Source: Chloroflexota bacterium
Lineage (GTDB): Bacteria > Chloroflexota > Anaerolineae > Aggregatilineales > Phototrophicaceae
Direction of reading: 5' to 3'
Assembly (NCBI GenBank): GCA_023430545.1
Contig: JAEZAF010000282.1
Span: 1 to 12,437 of the forward strand
Length of the DNA: 12,437 nt
Positions 1 through 6,267 of this stretch are shown one piece after another. The position numbers and the translations under genes were made by a program. The number at the start of each line of letters is the position of its first letter. Position 1 is the first letter of the stretch. Below the pieces are notes generated by a model. It saw nothing but the letters and a program-made list of their open reading frames with translations, had not been told where the DNA came from and did no database searches.

Positions 1-470
1 TAGCCGGTCAGATAACCGCTGTAGGCATAAAGGATGCTGCCTGCCAGCGCGACCGAAGCGCGTCGGGTGTGGGCATGCAGAAAAGCGAACATCAGCACGC
101 TTGCCAGCCAGTAATGGACCGCCGCCTCAAGCTGATACTCTTCCAGTGAGAGGCCATCCTGACCGAGAAACAGCGCCGTCAGCCAGCGGGGTGGATAAAA
201 CGAACTGAACTGGACATTGCCGACAAAGCTGTCTCCAGCGTAGTTGTATGGATTCCAGAGTGGGAACTCACCCTCCCACAGGCGCTCCACCTGATACGAG
301 GCGAAGGCGTAATAATGCTGGGTGAAGTCACCCTTCTGGAAGATCAGCCGATCGGTAGGGGACGGTGTCAGGATGCGCCAGAAGAACAGCAGCCACAGCG
401 CCGTCAGCACGGCAATAGCAGCAAGTACAGGGCGCACACGTTGAAACCAGTTGGGGATGCGTGAGTTCAT
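1..470 (-). CDS. YfhO-like polytopic membrane protein, N-terminal part (cut by window edge)
   Basis: The first 156 residues are visible, reading leftward from an ATG at 470; the frame stays open to base 1, so the gene continues outside the window. Residues about 14-34 form a first membrane segment. After it comes an extracytoplasmic stretch with DFTQHYYAF (49-57) and FPLWNPYNYAGD (69-80), then a GNVQFSSFYPPRW-type sequence (84-96). Two more hydrophobic segments follow at about 117-133 and 137-156. An acidic residue after the first segment followed by 'G-x-x-PLWNPY-x-x-x-G-x-x-F-x-x-N-x-Q' is the pattern I associate with YfhO-type proteins, large multi-pass membrane proteins thought to resemble GT-C glycosyltransferases. 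That family placement is from memory. The start codon has no strong Shine-Dalgarno sequence. Its substrate cannot be told from this fragment. Confidence 0.72.
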   Translation of the reverse strand, partial: MNSRIPNWFQRVRPVLAAIAVLTALWLLFFWRILTPSPTDRLIFQKGDFTQHYYAFASYQVERLWEGEFPLWNPYNYAGDSFVGNVQFSSFYPPRWLTALFLGQDGLSLEEYQLEAAVHYWLASVLMFAFLHAHTRRASVALAGSILYAYSGYLTG

Positions 471-659
471 GACTAATCCGGGTTAAAAGCGCCAGATCAT
501 ACTACGGGATGCGTGAATGTTGAGCAATAGGTGATCTTCCTAACCCGATTTATATTACAGGTGTTATATGCTGGGGTTTGACGCTGGAATGAACCAGTGA
601 TCTCAGTTACGCTTGACCTGTCTTTGTATCGTTAGTTGGAAAGTGTTCTGGTCACTCTG

Positions 660-1511
660 ATGAAAACAATCGACGCAGAGGTATTGATAGAGCCGCAGGC
701 GCGTCCGCGTGGCAGTCGTGTAAATGTCAAGTCGGTTGCGCTCCCTTCCGAACATGGTGGATGGAGCTTTCTGCTGGAGCCGATTCTGCTCGGCCTGCTG
801 ATCGCGGGTTCGTGGCAGGGGCTGCTGTCAGGGATTGCGGCGCTCGGTGTTTTCCTGATTCATCAGCCGCTGAAGATCGCTGTCAAGGATCGTCGCAAGG
901 GGAATGTCATTCCGCGCACTCTGCTGGCGGAGCGCTTTGTGATCGGCTACGGTCTGCTGGCGGTGATCCCAATGCTGATGCTTATCCTGACGCAGCCGAT
1001 GTCACTGCTGCTTTCGGCTGCGGTGCCGATTGCACTGGCGATCCCGGCGGCGGGGGTTCAGCTTTATTTTGACGCACGCAACCAAAGCCGTAAGCTGTGG
1101 CCTGAACTCGCTGGTGCGGCGGCGCTGGCGATGATCGCCCCGGCGATTGCTGTATTGGGCGGCTGGCAGGTGTCGGTGGCGCTGATCCTGTGGGTGATTG
1201 TGACGGCCCGTGCGCTGCCTGCCATTCTTTATGTGCGCACCCGTCTGAAGGTTGAGCATGGCAAACCGGCTGATACGCTGCCCGCTGTTCTTTCACATGG
1301 CGTGGCGCTGATTCTGATCTTCGCGCTGGCCGTGCTTCGCGTCGTCCCTGTGCTGACGATTCTGCCTTTTGTGGTTCTGGCTGGACGGGCATGGCTGGGG
1401 CTGTCCAGCTATCGCACGCCGCGTCCGGCGAAGATCATCGGCTTTCAGGAAATCGCATACGGGCTGCTGACGGTCATGTGTACGGCACTCGGTTACGCCC
1501 TGTCTGTGTGA
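660..1511 (+). CDS. YwiC-like integral membrane protein
   Basis: This 283-residue protein is almost entirely hydrophobic, with about eight or nine predicted membrane segments between residues 38 and 281. Near the N-terminus, after a short basic cytoplasmic stretch, it has PSEHGGWSF (residues 29-37). A polar HQPLKIAVKDRRKG loop follows (about 68-81). The SEHGGW motif and the HQP...KDRRKG loop are hallmarks, as I recall them, of the YwiC-like family, whose function is unknown. The general layout recalls UbiA-type membrane prenyltransferases, but the paired Asp-rich motifs are not evident. I chose the ATG at 660; an in-frame TTG at 636 would add eight residues, and neither has a clear ribosome-binding site. 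It is divergent from the YfhO-like gene, with 189 bases between them, and is probably monocistronic because a hairpin follows at 1550-1574. Confidence 0.75.
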   Translation: MKTIDAEVLIEPQARPRGSRVNVKSVALPSEHGGWSFLLEPILLGLLIAGSWQGLLSGIAALGVFLIHQPLKIAVKDRRKGNVIPRTLLAERFVIGYGLLAVIPMLMLILTQPMSLLLSAAVPIALAIPAAGVQLYFDARNQSRKLWPELAGAAALAMIAPAIAVLGGWQVSVALILWVIVTARALPAILYVRTRLKVEHGKPADTLPAVLSHGVALILIFALAVLRVVPVLTILPFVVLAGRAWLGLSSYRTPRPAKIIGFQEIAYGLLTVMCTALGYALSV

Positions 1512-1549
1512 TGGATTTGAACCACTGCGAACAACATGCTTGCATCACC

Positions 1550-1574
1550 GGAAAAACTATGTTATGGTTTTTCC
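1550..1574 (+). terminator. Hairpin after the YwiC-like gene, probable terminator
   Basis: GGAAAAAC (1550-1557) pairs perfectly with GTTTTTCC (1567-1574) around a nine-base loop, 38 bases after the stop codon of the YwiC-like gene. The U-run lies inside the 3' arm and is not followed by a free U tail, so termination would be moderate at best. It sits just before the riboswitch leader, where an end to the upstream transcript would be expected. Confidence 0.45.
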
Positions 1575-1633
1575 AACAGGCAGCCGCCAGGAGACATTCT
1601 GGCACCAAATGTAACACCTTAACAACTTCATAC

Positions 1634-1760
1634 ATCTTATCCAGAGCGACGGAGGGAACGGTCCTGTGATGTCGCGGCAACCCCATGATGCACCATTAGC
1701 ATCAATTGGAAGGTGCCACTTCCGGCAGAAACGAAGAAAAAAGTTTCTGACAGATAAGAG
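1634..1760 (+). promoter_or_regulatory. SAM-I (S-box) riboswitch aptamer
   Basis: The leader of the cystathionine gamma-synthase gene carries the conserved S-box core. P1 is TCTTATC (1635-1641) with GATAAGA (1753-1759). The AGAG-type joining stretch leads into P2, GCGAC (1646-1650) with GTCGC (1671-1675), which encloses the GGAGGGA kink-turn element (1651-1657). GGCAACCCC follows at 1676-1684. A TGATGC/GCATCA stem (1686-1691/1699-1704) precedes the family signature AAGGTGCCACTTCCGGCAG (1710-1728). P4 is CAGAAAC/GTTTCTG (1726-1732/1743-1749). In this family SAM binding stabilises P1 and favours the downstream terminator, shutting off transcription when methionine/SAM is plentiful. A strong terminator is indeed present at 1799-1840. 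The competing antiterminator pairing was not resolved by eye. An extra hairpin (1761-1787) lies between aptamer and terminator. No convincing promoter was found in 1575-1633. Confidence 0.95.
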
Positions 1761-1798
1761 TATGTTGATGAACCGATCATCAGCATAGTCTAAACGCG

Positions 1799-1840
1799 GA
1801 GGCTTCTGATATTTTTATATCGAAGCCTCTTTTGTTTTCT
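1799..1840 (+). terminator. Riboswitch-controlled intrinsic terminator
   Basis: GAGGCTTC (1799-1806) pairs with GAAGCCTC (1822-1829), and the inner GATAT (1808-1812) pairs with ATATC (1817-1821). The result is a long, nearly continuous stem with a small U-rich loop. A U-rich tail, TTTTGTTTTCT (1830-1840), follows directly. It lies about 40 bases after the SAM-I aptamer and about 100 bases before the start codon of the downstream gene, which is the usual architecture of a transcription-attenuating S-box leader. Confidence 0.9.
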
Positions 1841-1938
1841 CCGGAATGCCCCGCGCAAAAATCCCTCTGCCCGCTGCTGGAAATTCAATCCATTGAATTT
1901 ACACATGTGTTTTACCCGCATGAGGAGCGATTTACAGC

Positions 1939-3225
1939 ATGGTGACACAGATCAGTTCGGATACCGCAGCCGTGACCGAAGGCGATTGTCAGCCGACCAC
2001 CCCGGAAATTGAACCGGCGGTGGTGCGTCGTGAAAAGGGTGGCAGTACCCGTGCCGTGCACGGCGGACGCAAACGCGAGAACGCCTATCACGCGCTGAAC
2101 ACGCCAATTGTCCAGACCGCGACCTATACCTTCAGCAGCACGCAGGACCTGATCGACTACATGGAGTCGAAGACGTGGGGCGATGGCGCTGAAGAAGATC
2201 GCGAGGAATACGGGCGCTATGGTAATCCGACCGTTACCGCCGTTGAGCGCAAACTGGCGGCGCTGGAAGGCGGCGGCGATGCCGTGCTGTTCGCGTCGGG
2301 CATGTCGGCGGTGACCTCACTCCTGCTGGCGATCCTGCCTGCGGGGGCGCACATCATCATGACCAACGACTGCTACCGGCGCACACGCCAGTTCTGCCAG
2401 ACCTTCCTCAAACGGCTTGGGATTGAAACCACCGTGGTCAATGTCGGTGATTATGAGGCGATGGAAGCCGCCATTATCCCGCGCAAGACCCGCTTCCTGA
2501 TCTCCGAAAGCCCGACGAACCCGTATCTGCGCATTGCGGATCTGGAAAAGCTGGCCGAGCTTGGCCGTAAATATAAAGTCCGCACCCTGATCGACAGCAC
2601 CTTCGCGACGCCGATCAACCAGCGCCCATTGGAGTGGGGCATCGACTTTGTCGTTCACAGTGCGACCAAGTATTTCTCCGGTCACAATGACCTGCTGGCC
2701 GGTGTGGTCGTCGGCAGCGCGGACCGCATCAAGGCGCTGCGCGATGCACGCGGCGTCCTCGGCGGGGTGGTCGATCCGCAGAACGCCTTCCTGCTCGATC
2801 GCGGGATTCGGACGCTGGGCGTGCGCGTGCGCCAGCAGAATCAGAATGCACAGACGATTGCTGAATACCTCGAATCTCATCCAAAAATCGAGCGCGTCTG
2901 GTATCCGGGCCTTGCATCACACCCTGATCATCAGATCGCCGCATCACAGATGGACGGCTACGGTGGGGTGATCAGCTTCGAGGTGCATGGCGATCTGCGG
3001 ACGACTGGACGTTTTATCGACGCCCTGCAAATCCCGTATATCGCGCCGAGCCTCGGCGGTGTCGAAAGCCTGATCGAGCAGCCCGCGCTGATGAGCTATT
3101 ACGAGAAGACCACCGAAGAGCGTCTGGCGCTGGGTATCAAGGACAATCTGGTGCGGTTCGCGGTCGGTATCGAAGATACACAGGATCTTCTGGAAGATCT
3201 CGAACAGGCGCTGGCGGTGATCTAA
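1939..3225 (+). CDS. Plant-like cystathionine gamma-synthase (PLP enzyme)
   Basis: This 428-residue enzyme belongs to the Cys/Met-metabolism PLP family (fold type I). The Schiff-base lysine is K244 in HSATKY. Y91 and R93 (YGRYGNPT) are the phosphate-contacting pair from the neighbouring subunit. Y146 would stack on the cofactor, and D219 (IDSTFATP) would contact the ring nitrogen. DSTFATPINQ, GHNDLLAG, the WYPGLASHPDH block and IPYIAPSLGGVES strongly recall the plant chloroplast cystathionine gamma-synthase rather than E. coli MetB; this is comparison with remembered sequences. The expected reaction is gamma-replacement of an activated homoserine by cysteine to give cystathionine for methionine synthesis. 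Plant enzymes use O-phosphohomoserine, and this one may too. The ATG at 1939 follows GAGGAG (1922-1927). Expression should be repressed by SAM through the leader. An O-acyl- or O-phosphohomoserine sulfhydrylase is the main alternative. Confidence 0.88.
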   Translation: MVTQISSDTAAVTEGDCQPTTPEIEPAVVRREKGGSTRAVHGGRKRENAYHALNTPIVQTATYTFSSTQDLIDYMESKTWGDGAEEDREEYGRYGNPTVTAVERKLAALEGGGDAVLFASGMSAVTSLLLAILPAGAHIIMTNDCYRRTRQFCQTFLKRLGIETTVVNVGDYEAMEAAIIPRKTRFLISESPTNPYLRIADLEKLAELGRKYKVRTLIDSTFATPINQRPLEWGIDFVVHSATKYFSGHNDLLAGVVVGSADRIKALRDARGVLGGVVDPQNAFLLDRGIRTLGVRVRQQNQNAQTIAEYLESHPKIERVWYPGLASHPDHQIAASQMDGYGGVISFEVHGDLRTTGRFIDALQIPYIAPSLGGVESLIEQPALMSYYEKTTEERLALGIKDNLVRFAVGIEDTQDLLEDLEQALAVI

Positions 3226-3255
3226 ACTTCGGATAGAGTCACCAGCGGATGTGCC

Positions 3256-3305
3256 TTTGCAGCACGATGCTGCTTGTAGCACTAAAGTGCTGCAAAGTGC
3301 TGCAA
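3256..3305. repeat. Nested inverted and direct repeats built on GTGCTGCA
   Basis: TTTGCAGCAC (3256-3265) is perfectly complementary to GTGCTGCAAA (3287-3296), and the second motif is then repeated directly as GTGCTGCAA (3297-3305). Smaller palindromes sit inside: GCAGCA/TGCTGC (3259-3264/3268-3273) and AGCACT/AGTGCT (3278-3283/3286-3291). The transcript of the upstream gene would run into this about 30 bases after its stop, so it could act as a 3' stabilising or weak terminating structure, but no U tail follows. Confidence 0.7.
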
Positions 3306-3345
3306 TCAGCACCGTATTATGGAGTGTTCAGGTTCAAAATCTGTT

Positions 3346-3363
3346 TGCTGCTGCTGCTGCTGC
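3346..3363. repeat. (TGC)6 trinucleotide run
   Basis: Six uninterrupted TGC triplets lie in non-coding DNA and run directly into the left arm of the palindrome at 3361-3385. Such a run is a potential slippage site. Confidence 0.8.
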
Positions 3364-3385
3364 CGCACAAAATTTTTGTGCGGCA
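3361..3385. repeat. 12-bp-arm near-perfect palindrome
   Basis: TGCCGCACAAAA (3361-3372) and TTTTGTGCGGCA (3374-3385) are exact reverse complements separated by one base. As RNA the likely form is a nine-base-pair stem (TGCCGCACA/TGTGCGGCA) with a seven-base A/U loop. No U tail follows on the plus strand. As DNA the symmetry is that of a dimeric regulator site or a cruciform. Its position between two converging genes argues against a promoter operator. Confidence 0.75.
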
Positions 3386-3716
3386 ACAATTTTATGCTGC
3401 AAAGCACTATCACGGATTGGCACATTGTTAACGTGCTGGATGGTGATCTCTTATTGTAGCACGAATGTTCGAATTATGCGGTTAGAGTTTTCAAATGATG
3501 GGGATAAGTTTCATTGTGTGTTTGATTCTGTTGGACTGCAAGAATGCAGCCCACAGGGTGAAACACAGGTGTGGTGGATGCGCTGGACATACACAGCATG
3601 TACCGCGTCCTTACAATAAGCAGCGAAGGTATCTATATCGGACACGGCATGCCCTGTGCCTGCAAAAGGTATTCGGTGCAGGGAGAGCGCCGGTGCTGCA
3701 TAACCGGATTTAAAGC

Positions 3717-3750
3717 AAAACAGCGACCGGTATAGGCTGGTCGCTGTTTT
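3717..3750 (-). terminator. Intrinsic terminator of threonine synthase, probably bidirectional
   Basis: AAAACAGCGACC (3717-3728) and GGTCGCTGTTTT (3739-3750) form a perfect 12-base-pair stem with a ten-base loop. It begins 19 bases beyond the threonine synthase stop on the minus strand. The A/T ends provide a U-run in either direction, so it may also stop plus-strand read-through. Confidence 0.82.
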
Positions 3751-3769
3751 GTTAAGGGGATTGATGTGA

Positions 3770-5062
3770 TCAGACCGGGACGGCGGTTTTATCGAGGATG
3801 TGGCGCAGTTCCTCGACAGATGCACGGGCGTCCTGAATATGATTCGGGTAATTGGCGGTGATGTTGTCCAGTGTGTTGTTGTGATAACCGATGATCGCGT
3901 CCGCATCTTTCAGAACATGTCCGGTCAGCAGGCCGACGACGGTTTCACCGCGCTGGATGATGCCTTTATTGACCAGTTTCTTCAGGCCGGCGAGTGAACA
4001 GGCCGATGCTGGTTCGCAGCCGATGCCAGTCGCGTCAATCAGCGCTTTGGCGTCCATGATCTCCTGATCGGTCACTTCTTCGACGACGCCGTTGGTATCA
4101 CGCAGGGTGCGTACCGCCTTCGGATAATTGACCGGATTACCGATCTTGATGGCGGTGGCGATGGTATGGGCTTTGACGCGCTCGAAGTGCTCGAAATTGG
4201 TCAGTGATGCCTGATACAGCGGGTTTGCGCCTTCGGCCTGAATGATGGCGACGCGGGGCATTCGGTCGATCAGGCCGAGCTGGTACAGTTCTTTCAAACC
4301 CTTGCCAAAGGCGGAGCTGTTGCCGAGATTTCCACCCGGCAGCACTACCCAGTCCGGCACATTCCATCGGAGCTGCTGGAGCATCTCGAACATGACCGTC
4401 TTCTGGCCTTCGAGCCGGAAGGGATTAACGGAGTTGAGGACGTAAATGCCAAGCGCCAGCGAGACTTCCCGCACCAGCGCCAGATTTTCGTCAAAATCGG
4501 CGTCAATGCGGATGGCGGTCGCGCCGTATGCCAGCGACTGCGCCAGCTTGCCGACAGAGACATCACGGTTCTGGAAGAAGACGATCCCTTCCAGACCGGC
4601 AAGCGCGGCATAGGCGGCCAGTGATGCAGAGGTATTGCCGGTCGAGGCACAGGCCACGCGGCTCATACCGAGCAGACGCGCATGGGTGACACCGCCGGTC
4701 ATACCGCGATCCTTGAACGAGCCGGTCGGGTTTTCGCCTTCGTGCTTCAGATACAGCGTGTCTACACCGGCCCACTGCGCCAGACGGGGCAGGTGGTACA
4801 GGTTGGTATTGCCTTCGGGACGGCTGACGATCAGCGACGGGTCCAGATCGGCATTGATCAGTTCCTTGAAGCGCCAGACGCCACTGTTATACGGAGCATC
4901 CAGTGAGCCAAGCCGTCCATCGAATAATTCACGGGAGACAGCAGTTCGGAGTGCATCCAGATCGTGGGTGACATCGAGCAGGCCGCCGCAAGTCTCGCAG
5001 GTATAAATCACACAATCGATTGGGTATTGCCGCTCACACTCCATGCACTGTAAGATGCTCAT
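3770..5062 (-). CDS. thrC: Threonine synthase with N-terminal zinc-ribbon-like motif
   Basis: This 430-residue PLP enzyme (fold type II) converts O-phosphohomoserine and water to threonine and phosphate. It opens with two CxxC pairs, C6/C9 and C22/C25, a zinc-ribbon-like motif seen in plant-like threonine synthases. The PLP lysine is K117 in NPTGSFKDRG (111-120). N143 of STGNTSAS would contact the cofactor, and PGGNLGNSSA (242-251) is the glycine-rich phosphate-binding loop. A conserved C-terminal LTGHVLKD lies at 379-386. Length is normal for the class. I start it at the ATG at 5062, preceded by AAGGTG eight bases upstream. The same frame is open for 26 further codons, but that extension is arginine-rich, not conserved in character, and would consume the shared promoter region. 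It is divergent from thrB, which supplies its substrate. Confidence 0.93.
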   Translation of the reverse strand: MSILQCMECERQYPIDCVIYTCETCGGLLDVTHDLDALRTAVSRELFDGRLGSLDAPYNSGVWRFKELINADLDPSLIVSRPEGNTNLYHLPRLAQWAGVDTLYLKHEGENPTGSFKDRGMTGGVTHARLLGMSRVACASTGNTSASLAAYAALAGLEGIVFFQNRDVSVGKLAQSLAYGATAIRIDADFDENLALVREVSLALGIYVLNSVNPFRLEGQKTVMFEMLQQLRWNVPDWVVLPGGNLGNSSAFGKGLKELYQLGLIDRMPRVAIIQAEGANPLYQASLTNFEHFERVKAHTIATAIKIGNPVNYPKAVRTLRDTNGVVEEVTDQEIMDAKALIDATGIGCEPASACSLAGLKKLVNKGIIQRGETVVGLLTGHVLKDADAIIGYHNNTLDNITANYPNHIQDARASVEELRHILDKTAVPV

Positions 5063-5164
5063 CTGCTGCTCACCTTGATAATCGCTTTCTGAACGATAAA
5101 CTTTAACAATTTGACGCCGACTGCGACATCTGCGCCTCATCTGCGATTAAGGATAACACCTTCC
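5063..5164. promoter_or_regulatory. Divergent thrC/thrB regulatory region
   Basis: These 102 bases lie between the start codons of the divergent thrC and thrB genes and must hold both promoters unless one is driven from afar. A good -35-like TTGACG (5111-5116) faces thrB but has no convincing -10 at normal spacing. No riboswitch core, T-box or leader peptide with a threonine run was seen. The thrB ribosome-binding site is AAGGA (5149-5153). Confidence 0.45.
5071..5076 (-). promoter_or_regulatory. Ribosome-binding site deciding the thrC start
   Basis: On the minus strand AAGGTG (5076 to 5071) sits eight bases before the ATG whose first base is 5062. This is the only good Shine-Dalgarno sequence in the upstream open frame and supports the 430-residue start over the 456-codon reading. 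Confidence 0.55.
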
Positions 5165-6136
5165 ATGACAAACACCAGAGTAGAAGCCTTTGCGCCAGCC
5201 AGTATGGCAAATCTGGGTGTTGGGTTCGATATTCTCGGGCTGGCCCTGTCGGAGCCGGGGGACCGCGTAATTGCCGAATGGCATGACGAACCCGGCGTGA
5301 CGATTGTCGAGATCACTGGCGATAACGGTAAGCTGCCCCGCGCTGCGGATAAAAACACGGCCTCGGTTGCGGCGCTGAGCGTGCTAAAGGCGATTGCGGC
5401 GCTTCAGGGTGTTACACGGGGTGTCGCGCTGACGATTCATAAGGATCTGCCGCTTGCCAGTGGCTTAGGCAGCAGCGCGGCCAGCGCAGTTGCGGCGGCG
5501 GTGGCGGTCAATGGGTTGTTTGGCGCTCCGCTGGCACAGCGCGATCTGCTTCCGGCCTGTCTCGACGGAGAAGCGCTGGTCAGCGGGTATCATGCGGATA
5601 ATGTCGCGCCGAGTCTGCTCGGCGGAATTACGCTGATCTGCGGGACCGACATCCACCAGATCCTGCCGATGCCCTCACCGCAAAACCTGCATTTCGCGCT
5701 GGTCACACCGAATGTGGCCGTTCCCACGTCTGAAGCCCGGGCCGTCCTTCCTCAAAATGTCCCGCTTAAATCCATGATCTCACAGACTTCCGCGATTGCG
5801 CAGTTAATCGACGCGCTGTATCGATCCGATATACAGGCGATTGGTGAGATCGTCGAAGCGGATACGATTATCGAACCCGCACGGGCGCATCTGATGCCTT
5901 TGCTGCATGAAGCACGGGCGGCGGCAAAGCAGGCAGGGGCTTATGGTCTGGTGATCAGTGGGGCAGGGCCGACCCTGTGCGCGATCTGCGATTCGCGTGA
6001 GGTTGGGTCACGGGCGGCGGCGGCGATGCAGGCGCTGTATGACGACGCAGGAATCGGGGCGGTTTCGCGCTGCACAACGGTCCGCACGGAGGGTGCGGCG
6101 GTCGTCAGCTCGCAGGCGGTTTCGTCGGTTTCGTAA
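5165..6136 (+). CDS. thrB: Homoserine kinase
   Basis: This 323-residue cytoplasmic kinase of the GHMP family phosphorylates homoserine with ATP to give O-phosphohomoserine. The N-terminal APASMANLGVGFDILG (residues 10-25) is the typical homoserine kinase opening. The ATP phosphate-binding loop is PLASGLGSSAAS (96-107). The substrate-side GYHADNVAPSLLGG is at 141-154, and the third GHMP motif SGAGPT is at 265-270. Length is normal. The ATG at 5165 follows AAGGA with an 11-base spacer; an in-frame TTG at 5111 would add 18 residues without a ribosome-binding site. It sits back to back with thrC. The product is also the substrate of plant-type cystathionine gamma-synthase, encoded 1.9 kb upstream, so both arms of the branch may draw on this enzyme. 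Confidence 0.93.
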   Translation: MTNTRVEAFAPASMANLGVGFDILGLALSEPGDRVIAEWHDEPGVTIVEITGDNGKLPRAADKNTASVAALSVLKAIAALQGVTRGVALTIHKDLPLASGLGSSAASAVAAAVAVNGLFGAPLAQRDLLPACLDGEALVSGYHADNVAPSLLGGITLICGTDIHQILPMPSPQNLHFALVTPNVAVPTSEARAVLPQNVPLKSMISQTSAIAQLIDALYRSDIQAIGEIVEADTIIEPARAHLMPLLHEARAAAKQAGAYGLVISGAGPTLCAICDSREVGSRAAAAMQALYDDAGIGAVSRCTTVRTEGAAVVSSQAVSSVS

Positions 6137-6267
6137 CGGCAGTGCGGGAAGAATCCAGCGGAGTGATTCTGTAAAACCGGACTCACATCCGTTATACTGC
6201 GTCTGTAAAGAGATCATTTGAGCGTCACCTTTAACGCCCGATCAACGCGTACTGGAAAGTAAATACG

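Larger units (their letters stand above)
3226..3769. other. 544-base intergenic region with repeats and palindromes, no credible gene
   Basis: This gap separates the convergent cystathionine gamma-synthase and threonine synthase genes. Bases 3301-3600 are about 45% G+C by hand count, well below the flanking genes. The octamer GTGCTGCA occurs at 3287-3294, 3297-3304 and 3693-3700, inverted at 3258-3265, and with one change at 3394-3401. A TGC triplet run (3346-3363) leads into a strong palindrome (3361-3385). Short open frames exist (a 122-codon one at 3251-3619, a 72-codon one at 3495-3713), but they look like translated repeats, lack ribosome-binding sites and resemble no family I know. No tRNA or known RNA was recognised. 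The terminator of threonine synthase occupies the right end (3717-3750). Confidence 0.6.

Noticed and set aside
3460..3490. Possible tRNA T-loop (GTTCGAATT)
   Set aside because: No acceptor, D or anticodon arms can be folded around it; it is part of a small CGAA/TTCG palindrome.
3251..3619. 122-codon open frame in the repeat-rich intergenic region
   Set aside because: Its first third is a translation of the repeats and the TGC run (Cys, Leu and Ala strings); no ribosome-binding site and no recognisable motif. The last 47 codons from 3476 look slightly more protein-like but still match nothing I know.
5063..5140. 26-residue N-terminal extension of threonine synthase
   Set aside because: It is Arg-rich, has no ribosome-binding site, and would use up the shared thrC/thrB promoter region; AAGGTG before the ATG at 5062 supports the shorter form, which begins right at the zinc-ribbon-like motif.
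6151..6170. Hairpin after thrB as a terminator (AGAATC/GATTCT)
   Set aside because: Only six base pairs with a nine-base loop and no T run after it; too weak to call.
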